Program-made: the position numbers and the translations under genes
Origin: JBFXDI01 sp050181295
GTDB lineage: Bacteria; Pseudomonadota; Alphaproteobacteria; Rhizobiales; Aestuariivirgaceae
Direction of reading: 5' to 3'
Length of the DNA: 34,158 nucleotides
Assembly: GCA_050181295.1 (NCBI GenBank)
Contig: JBFXDI010000028.1
Coordinates: forward strand, 1-34,158
Notes under the pieces: generated by a model
The model's input: the letters and a program-made list of their open reading frames with translations, nothing else
The model's database searches: none
Told to the model about the DNA's origin: nothing
In this document: positions 23,936 to 30,006 of the stretch, in pieces
How the letters are laid out: each line of letters begins with the position of its first letter
Numbering within the stretch: position 1 is the stretch's first letter

Positions 23936-24433
23936 ATGACCGGGCCTGACAACATGGATGGTAAGGAGCGCCTCGCCGCCCTGCTCGATGCCTATGGCGC
24001 GGACGTCCGCCGCTGGCCCGAGGAAGAGCGCGCCGGCCATGCGCTGGCCTTGGCCGAGACGGAACTCGAAGAGCATGTCCGCGACGCGCGCGTCCTCGAC
24101 CGCCTGCTGGCTGCGGCCTCCAGACCGGTCGCGCCCCAAGGCGCCGTGGCGCGCCTCATCGCTCTGGCGACGCCCGACGCGCGCGCCGGCAACGTCACCG
24201 ATCTTGCCGGCCGCGCGAGGCGGCGCGGAGTTTCCGGGCCGCCTGCCTTTTCGCTGCCGGCGGTCTCGGCGCTCGCGGCTTCGCTGCTGCTCGGCCTCTA
24301 TCTCGGCGCCTCCGGCATGACGGAGCGGCTGTTGCCGGAGCAGTCGGCCGGCAACACCGAGGTGGCACAGATCTATGAGCTCGACGTGCTCGACGGGACG
24401 GTTGGATTCCTCGCCGAGCAGGGGGATACATGA
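23936..24433 (+). CDS. One-TM protein, probable anti-sigma factor
   Basis: A 165-residue protein with a cytoplasmic N-terminal part of about 100 residues, one membrane segment (LPAVSALAASLLLGLYLGAS, about 104-123) and a short acidic periplasmic tail. The N-terminal region carries AALLDAYGADVRRWPEEERA, a stretch common to proteins next to ECF sigma genes in Alphaproteobacteria. No zinc motif (HxxxCxxC) of the ZAS class is present. The role as anti-sigma factor is inferred from position (11 bases after the sigma gene, good ribosome binding site AAAGGA) and topology. It is coupled to the next gene by a four-base ATGA overlap. Confidence 0.78.
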   Translation: MTGPDNMDGKERLAALLDAYGADVRRWPEEERAGHALALAETELEEHVRDARVLDRLLAAASRPVAPQGAVARLIALATPDARAGNVTDLAGRARRRGVSGPPAFSLPAVSALAASLLLGLYLGASGMTERLLPEQSAGNTEVAQIYELDVLDGTVGFLAEQGDT

Positions 24434-24960
24434 GCGACAACGCGGACGCCGCCGTCGGATCGAAACCGGCCGCCGGCCGCGCGCGCTGGCTCATGCCGGC
24501 GCTGGTCGTGTCGCTGGCGCTCAACCTCCTCGTGGCGGGCATGTTCGTGGCCGACTACATGCGTCCGGAGCCGCGCGGGCGCGGAGGCACGCCGAGCTTC
24601 AGCGAGATCCTGCCGCGCAGCTTCTTCCGCGAGCTTCCGGACGAGCGCCGTGCCGAGTTCCGGAGCGTCTTCCGGAAGAACCGCCCGGCCTTCCGCGAGG
24701 ACCGGCAGGCCTTGAGGGATTCCGCGCTCGCGGTCGCCGACAGGCTTTCCGCGCAGCCCTTCGACGATGCCGCCACGCGCGCCGCCATCGACGCCTATGG
24801 AAACCGCAGCCGCGAGCTCATCGATCTCGGCATGACGGTCGCCAACGAAATCGTGGCGGGGCTGACGCCCGAGGAGCGACTGAAGCTCGCGGAGCATATC
24901 CGCAAGCGGGCCGAAGCGCGCCGCTCGAAGCGCGAGAAGAAGGACTCCGGCGGGGAGTAG
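24430..24960 (+). CDS. Membrane-anchored periplasmic heavy-metal-sensor-like protein (CnrX/Spy type)
   Basis: A 176-residue protein: a short cytoplasmic head, one membrane anchor (ALVVSLALNLLVAGMFVADY, about 25-44) and a helical, charged periplasmic domain. That domain carries RSFFRELPDERRAEFRSVF, a repeat-like LPDERR/LTPEER pattern (LTPEERLKLAEHI near the end) and many Arg residues. This is the layout of the heavy-metal-resistance/CnrX-like family related to the Spy/CpxP chaperones. I see few His or Cys residues, so a metal ligand set like that of CnrX is not evident. It overlaps the TM protein gene by four bases and probably acts as the periplasmic sensor or regulator of the sigma/anti-sigma pair. 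Confidence 0.8.
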   Translation: MSDNADAAVGSKPAAGRARWLMPALVVSLALNLLVAGMFVADYMRPEPRGRGGTPSFSEILPRSFFRELPDERRAEFRSVFRKNRPAFREDRQALRDSALAVADRLSAQPFDDAATRAAIDAYGNRSRELIDLGMTVANEIVAGLTPEERLKLAEHIRKRAEARRSKREKKDSGGE

Positions 24961-24984
24961 CTCGGAAGGTGTAATATCTTGCGG

Positions 24985-25003
24985 TATACCAATTATTGGT
25001 ATA
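24985..25003. promoter_or_regulatory. Operator palindrome of the parDE operon
   Basis: TATACCA, five bases, TGGTATA: a perfect seven-base inverted repeat ending ten bases before the parD start. It is strikingly AT-rich for this genome and probably overlaps the -10 region. ParD antitoxins bind such palindromes to repress their own operon, alone or with ParE. Confidence 0.75.
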
Positions 25004-25013
25004 TTCACGACCC

Positions 25014-25259
25014 ATGCCACGCAACACCTCGATCCTTCTGGGCGACCATTTCATCGACTTCATCGACGCGCAGGTGGGCGCCGGACGGTACGGCTCCGCC
25101 AGCGAAGTCGTGCGCGCGGGTCTCCGCCTGCTCGAGGAGCGTGAGGCGAGGGTAAGGGCCTTGCAGGACGCGCTGATTGCTGGAGAGGAGTCGGGCACGC
25201 CCGCGCCGTTCGACGAGGAGGCGTTCCTCAGGCGGATGCGGGATCGTCATGGCCCGTAG
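25014..25259 (+). CDS. parD: ParD-type antitoxin
   Basis: An 81-residue ribbon-helix-helix antitoxin of a type II toxin-antitoxin pair. The N-terminal DNA-binding part reads TSILLGDHFIDFIDAQVGAG, followed by GSASEVVRAGLRLLEEREAR, the family signature. The C-terminal third (FDEEAFLRRMRDRHGP) is the flexible region that binds and blocks ParE. The start at 25014 leaves the operator palindrome directly upstream. It overlaps the toxin gene by 11 bases, as is usual for the pair. Confidence 0.95.
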   Translation: MPRNTSILLGDHFIDFIDAQVGAGRYGSASEVVRAGLRLLEEREARVRALQDALIAGEESGTPAPFDEEAFLRRMRDRHGP

Positions 25260-25545
25260 CGGCCGCTATCGTCTTTCTCCTCGGGCGGAAACCGACCTCG
25301 AGGAAATCTGGCTCTACACATTCAGAAACTGGTCGCTAGAGCAGGCGGACGCCTATGTCTCCCGGTTCGTGGCAGCCTTCGAAGACCTCGGCTCGGAAGC
25401 AAGGAAGGGTCGCTCAGTCGACGCGCGGGAGGGCTACTTCAAGTACGCTGTAGGCTCGCATCTGATCTACTACCGCCGCTCGCGTGCCGGGATAGACGTG
25501 ATCCGCGTCCTGCATCAGAGAATGGATCCGGACCGGCACCTCTGA
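25249..25545 (+). CDS. parE: ParE-type toxin
   Basis: A 98-residue toxin of the RelE/ParE superfamily. ParE toxins poison DNA gyrase. The pattern YRLSPRAETDLEEIWLYT, then WSLEQADAYVSRF, GRSVDAREGYFKYAVGSHLI and the closing YYRRSRAGIDVIRVLHQRMD is that of ParE rather than RelE. The gene appears intact. It converges on the two-PAS kinase gene, with 71 bases between them. Confidence 0.94.
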   Translation: MARSGRYRLSPRAETDLEEIWLYTFRNWSLEQADAYVSRFVAAFEDLGSEARKGRSVDAREGYFKYAVGSHLIYYRRSRAGIDVIRVLHQRMDPDRHL

Positions 25546-25616
25546 CCGCTTCCGTCCGCTATGGGCCGCTGCTTCGGCAAACCATGTCATTGCCGGATTA
25601 AGGGGAGCATGACCCC

Positions 25617-27935
25617 TCACGCGCGCGTTGCGATGTCCGCCTCGGGCTCCGGCGTCGCCGTCGACCGCGGCAGGTTGATGGTGACCTGCGTGCCGACGCC
25701 GACAGTGCTCTCGATCACGAGCTTGCCGCCATGCATCTCGACCAGCGAGCGAGAGATGGCGAGCCCGAGGCCCGACCCGCTCTTGGTCTTGGTGAACTGG
25801 TTCTCGACCTGCTCGAAGGGCCGTCCGAGCTTGCCGATGTCGGCGGGGGGAATGCCGATCCCGGTGTCGGCGATGCGGATGCGCACGTCCTTGCCTGCGA
25901 TGGCCGCCCCGATCGTCACCCGCCCCTGGTCGGGCGTGAACTTGACCGCGTTGGCGAGCACGTTGATCAGCACCTGCTTCAGCGCCCGCTTGTCGGCGGC
26001 GACCCGGAGATCCGCCGGCACCTCGAGATGGATCGTGACCGAGCCCTCCTGGGCGCGCGGCGAGACGATCCTGAGCGCCTCCTCCACCACCGAGACGATG
26101 TTGATCTCCGTGGTCTCGAGCGTCAGCTTGCCGGCCTCGATCTTCGACATGTCGAGAATGTCGCTGATGACGTCGAGGAGATACTGGCCGCTCCTGTGGA
26201 TGTCGCGGGCATAGTCGAGATATTTCGGCCGGCCTAGCGGGCCGAAGAACTGCTGCTCCATCACCTCGCTGAAGCCGATGATGGCGTTGAGCGGGGTCCT
26301 GAGCTCGTGGCTCATGTTGGCCAGGAACTCCGATTTCGAGCGGTTGGCGGCCTCGGCGCGGGTCTTCTCGCGCCCGTACTTCTCTGCGAGCTCCGCCATG
26401 CGCTGCGACTGCTGCTCGAGCGCGATGCGCGACTTCTGGAGATCGCGCACCGAGTTCATGAGCTCGCGTTCGGATTCGAGCAGCCGCTCCTCGTGCTTCT
26501 TGAGCGCCGTGATGTCGGTGCCGACCGAGACGAAGCCGCTGTCCTTGGTGCGCCTTTCGTTGATCTGCAGCCAGCGTCCGTCGTCGATCAGCACCTCGAA
26601 GGTGCTGCCGTCGGAGGGATCGCCGGCAACCGTCAGGCGCTGGCGCACCATCGGCTCCTTGGCCGCCCGCGCCACGTCCTCATGCCGGGTCTTGGGCACG
26701 CAGACGCTGGCGGGGAGATTGTAAAGCTGCTGGTACTTGGCGTTGCACATGACCAGCCGGTCGTCCGAGTCCCACAGCACGAAGGATTCGGAGATATTGT
26801 CGATGGCGTCCTTGAGCCGCGACTCGGCTTCCTTGTTCAGCCGGTCGAGCACCTTCTGCTCGGTCACGTCGATAACGATGCCGACGAGATGCGGGCCGGG
26901 CTCGCCCGGCGCCTCGGCGAGCTCGCAGCGCGCCCTGAGCCACACCCAGCGGCCCTCGCGGTGGCGCATGCGGAACTCGTGCTCGATGGCGGTGCGCACG
27001 CCCTTGAGCATCGAGTCGACCTGGCTGTCGAGCGGCTCGTCGTCCGGATGCAGCCGCGAGGACACCTCGCCATAGGACATGAGCTCGTCGCGCGGGTCCA
27101 TGCCCAGCATCTCGAACATGGACTTCGACCAGAAGATGCGCGCGCGCGCGATGTCCCAGTCCCAGAGGCCGCAGCGGCCGCGGTCGAGCGCCTTGTCGAG
27201 CCGCTCGGTGGCGACCCTGAGGGTCTGGTCGGCTTCCGAGGCGCGCGCCGACTGCCAGTGGAAGGCGGAGCCTAACAGCACCAGCACCGCGAAGGTGACG
27301 ACGAAGAGCGTGCTGATCTGGGCGACGTTGTCGCGCCAGGCGGAGAGGAGCTCGGCGCGCGGCTGGATGAGGAGCAGCATGCCCGGATAGGGCGCAAGGC
27401 TCTCACTCGAGATGAAGGCGGGTTCGCCCGATGCGAGCGCGGTGCGCCGCATGCGCTGCGGCCTCTCGTCGTCGTCGGAACGGAAGTCGGGGGTGAGGAT
27501 CTCGGCGAGCGCCAGGCCCTTGAGATCCACTTCCTCCGGCCAGGCGGCGCGGATGATGCCCGAGGCGTCGACCACCGCGAAGCGGCGTCCGGCTTCGGCC
27601 GCATCCTTTGGCAGCACGGCCGCGAGGTCCTCCGCCAGCGGCGCGCGCGGCACCGCGTTTTCGCCTCCGCCGAGCATGCGGGAAAGCTGTGGCGCGGCCG
27701 ACTTGAGATAGAGGTTCGACAGACGCTCGTGGGTGGCGATATGCGTCTCGCGGCTGAGCATGAGCTGCAGCACCAGCGCCGTGCCGAGGCTCAGGAGAAA
27801 GAGCGCGATGAGCGTGGTGATGAGGTTGCGCAGCGTGCGCTCGGAGAGAACGATCCCCGGCCAGCCGGGCGCGCCGAGCGCCAGCCGGAGCGAACGCTCT
27901 TTGAAGAACAGCCCTTCGAGTTGCGCCTTGGCCAA
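25617..27935 (-). CDS. Hybrid-free sensor histidine kinase with two PAS domains, PdhS/DivJ/PleC-like
   Basis: 772 residues: TM1 (about 38-60), a periplasmic domain of about 145 residues, TM2 (about 207-227), PAS 1 (about 245-370), PAS 2 (about 380-495), a coiled coil, HisKA (MSHELRTPLNAIIGFSEVME, phospho-accepting H543) and HATPase (NVLANAVKFTPDQ, DTGIGIP, GSGLGLAISRS). The stretch after the His (FFGPLGRPKYLDYARDIHRS) and ISDILDMSKIEAGKL are typical of the DivJ/PleC/PdhS group that acts on DivK in cell-cycle control. From memory, kinases of this layout next to pepN occur in rhizobia and Agrobacterium. No receiver domain is fused. The start codon is TTG; the first in-frame ATG would remove most of TM1. 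Confidence 0.9.
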   Translation of the reverse strand: MAKAQLEGLFFKERSLRLALGAPGWPGIVLSERTLRNLITTLIALFLLSLGTALVLQLMLSRETHIATHERLSNLYLKSAAPQLSRMLGGGENAVPRAPLAEDLAAVLPKDAAEAGRRFAVVDASGIIRAAWPEEVDLKGLALAEILTPDFRSDDDERPQRMRRTALASGEPAFISSESLAPYPGMLLLIQPRAELLSAWRDNVAQISTLFVVTFAVLVLLGSAFHWQSARASEADQTLRVATERLDKALDRGRCGLWDWDIARARIFWSKSMFEMLGMDPRDELMSYGEVSSRLHPDDEPLDSQVDSMLKGVRTAIEHEFRMRHREGRWVWLRARCELAEAPGEPGPHLVGIVIDVTEQKVLDRLNKEAESRLKDAIDNISESFVLWDSDDRLVMCNAKYQQLYNLPASVCVPKTRHEDVARAAKEPMVRQRLTVAGDPSDGSTFEVLIDDGRWLQINERRTKDSGFVSVGTDITALKKHEERLLESERELMNSVRDLQKSRIALEQQSQRMAELAEKYGREKTRAEAANRSKSEFLANMSHELRTPLNAIIGFSEVMEQQFFGPLGRPKYLDYARDIHRSGQYLLDVISDILDMSKIEAGKLTLETTEINIVSVVEEALRIVSPRAQEGSVTIHLEVPADLRVAADKRALKQVLINVLANAVKFTPDQGRVTIGAAIAGKDVRIRIADTGIGIPPADIGKLGRPFEQVENQFTKTKSGSGLGLAISRSLVEMHGGKLVIESTVGVGTQVTINLPRSTATPEPEADIATRA

Positions 27936-28366
27936 CGCCTTCCCCCGCCCGTGCTGCCCCGGCTTCGGAGCCTCACGCTCGTGCGCTCACCACCCGCGCG
28001 CACGAATCACGGGAGCCTATTGATTCGAAAGTGAAATGATTTGTCCAGCGCGGCGTCGGAGAGGTTCCGGAAACCTTCGATTCGGAGGCGGAACGAGCAA
28101 GGATCGGAGTCATTCCTGCAGGGTATTTGTCCACAAGCCGCCGCTCGGACCGGTACGTCCCAATGCGGGAGTTTTTGCTTCTCCGGAAACCGTGTCCATC
28201 CATCGACCTTGCCGCGTGTTTGAAAGCATCGCAGATTGATGGTAGCCGGAGGCCACCCCGATCGAATGCCGGCTTGAAAGTGCCGCTTTGATTTTTCCCG
28301 CAATCGCTCGTCGGCCGCGCTTCGGTTCGGAGCGCGCGCCGTAGCCTGGTTTGAAGGACGGTGCCC
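27936..28366. other. Gene-free divergent region
   Basis: 431 bases between the kinase gene (minus) and the metalloprotease gene (plus). It is less GC-rich than its surroundings. The frames that cross it change amino-acid character without conserved motifs, so I take none as real. It must hold the promoters of both genes. The ribosome binding site AAGGA (28354-28358) lies eight bases before the protease ATG. No repeat of the families seen elsewhere was found here. Confidence 0.6.
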
Positions 28367-29851
28367 ATGCCAACCGGTTCAGATCCCGCAGCCGTAATCA
28401 CCGCGCTCGACAAGGTAGGCGTCGATTTCAGCGTCGATCGATCAGACCTCCTTGACTGGCTGGGCAATCCCGAGTTCACGCCATACCCGGCGATCGCCCA
28501 GGCGATATTCAAGCTGTTGAATGGCCGGGTTCTCCGGAACCCCGTGTTCATGGATGTCATCGTCTTCAACTACGAGCATTCGCCGGGCAGCCCTTCCCCC
28601 CGGCGCGTCGAGGACGTCGATCTCCGGCTACTGGAAGCCGCGATCCTGGAAGGCTTCAACAACCGCTACGGGGAGCAGAACACGGATTTCCAAACCATAA
28701 CGAAGCCTGCGCCACCTAGCCTGCAAACGCTGGCGCTGGTCGTCGAGGGCGCCTCGAGCGAACAGGATGGCGTCACGCTCGTCGATACCGACAATCCGCA
28801 GGTCGAGGTCACCACCAAGCTGATCAAGGTCCAGGCCGACTGGGCCAACGGCATGGTGCCGCAGGAGCTCTTCCGGCAGGGCAACGGCTGGCGGTTCACC
28901 AACGGCGACCTCGAGCTTTCGGTTGCCAACGGAGAGGCGGAAGCCGCCGTCAGGCCCATCCGCGCCGGCTCGCTCAGCGAGGGCGCCTATTCATGGCCTA
29001 CTGTCGAGGGAACCTTCAGCGGCGATGCGGGCGCCGAGGTGAAATTGGTCAGCCGCATCCGGGTCGGCTACAAGCCGGTCGACGTCAAGCTGCTGGTCAA
29101 GGGGCCGAGGGGCTTCGCGTCCAACACCGCCGAGCAGGCCCGGATCGCTCTGGATCCCAATATCCTGCTCGTGCCGGTCGAGGTGGCGCGCTTCTTCTCC
29201 GACCAGACCCCGGTCTCCAACATCTCGATGATGGGCCAGATGGCGCTCTGGGATCAGGTCCCGATCGTGAGCCCCACAACGAACTTCCGCAGCACCGATG
29301 GCGGGACGGGAGAGCTCAGGACGGCCGAGCGTGCGTGGGACTTCTGGGCCACCAAGGACGCGGAAGGGCTCTACACGCATGGAGGCTGGGTGTCGCCCGA
29401 CAGCATCTGGGGCAAGGCGGGCGTGAGGTTCCGCCTCGTCAACTATATCGACATCAAGACCGACAACGACCACGTCAATCCGCGCGCCGGGGAGGGCGCC
29501 GACGACCGGCGCCTGCGGGAGAACAGCGACGCGCTCGACGACCATCCCCAGCACATCTCGGACAAGCCCGTGCTGAAGGTGATCTTCATGTTCCGGATCG
29601 CGCCGCCGGAAGCGCCGCAGATCGGTCAGGCGCTCATTGGGAAGGACTGCATCGGCATGTCTGCGAGCGCCGGGGACAAGTTCGCGACCATCGCTCACGA
29701 GATCGGGCATCTGATGTCGGGATCGCAGGGACACAGCAGCCTGCCCAACAACGTCATGAACGACCCGGGGCCGGGGACGGACATTTCCGACGATCAGAGA
29801 ACGAAGGCGCGCGCCTGGGCGCAGCGATTCTCCGGTTTCTGGCTGCGCTAG
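28367..29851 (+). CDS. Metzincin-like zinc metalloprotease with unknown N-terminal domain
   Basis: 494 residues, family not recognised. The C-terminal part looks like a zinc protease: SIWGKAGVRFRLVNYIDI resembles the helix before the active site in reprolysin/matrixin-type enzymes. HEIGHLMSGSQGH follows (zinc H444 and H448, catalytic E445, possible third ligand H456), with LPNNVMND as a likely Met-turn (M464). In classic metzincins the third His is six residues after the second (HExxHxxGxxH); here it is eight, so the fold is a variant. Residues 1-270 match nothing I know and contain beta-rich segments (YSWPTVEGTFSGDAGAEVKL). No signal peptide or membrane segment is seen, so it is either cytoplasmic or secreted by another route. 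The gene stands alone, flanked by a lower-GC gap and a repeat. Confidence 0.72.
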   Translation: MPTGSDPAAVITALDKVGVDFSVDRSDLLDWLGNPEFTPYPAIAQAIFKLLNGRVLRNPVFMDVIVFNYEHSPGSPSPRRVEDVDLRLLEAAILEGFNNRYGEQNTDFQTITKPAPPSLQTLALVVEGASSEQDGVTLVDTDNPQVEVTTKLIKVQADWANGMVPQELFRQGNGWRFTNGDLELSVANGEAEAAVRPIRAGSLSEGAYSWPTVEGTFSGDAGAEVKLVSRIRVGYKPVDVKLLVKGPRGFASNTAEQARIALDPNILLVPVEVARFFSDQTPVSNISMMGQMALWDQVPIVSPTTNFRSTDGGTGELRTAERAWDFWATKDAEGLYTHGGWVSPDSIWGKAGVRFRLVNYIDIKTDNDHVNPRAGEGADDRRLRENSDALDDHPQHISDKPVLKVIFMFRIAPPEAPQIGQALIGKDCIGMSASAGDKFATIAHEIGHLMSGSQGHSSLPNNVMNDPGPGTDISDDQRTKARAWAQRFSGFWLR

Positions 29852-29919
29852 AGCGCTATCCGACCTGGTTGAAAATTCCGCTCATTCGCGCGCAAGCGGA
29901 AATCCAGCGACGTGTGGCT

Positions 29920-29950
29920 CTGGGTCCCCGCCTTCGCGGGGACGAGCGGT
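29920..29950. repeat. 31-bp hairpin, exact inverted copy of 7565-7595
   Basis: GTCCCCGCCTTCGCGGGGAC with flanks is the exact reverse complement of 7565-7595. It lies in the 155-base gap between the metalloprotease and the convergent pepN gene. Confidence 0.8.
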
Positions 29951-30006
29951 GGATCACCTGACTCAGACGGATCGGGAACTGCGCTAGCTCCCGCCTGTGC
30001 CCGCCC

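Noticed and set aside
25601..25617. Small hairpin (AGGGG / CCCCT) between parE and the kinase gene, as a terminator
   Set aside because: Only five base pairs, seven-base loop and no T-run on either strand; it also touches the kinase stop codon.
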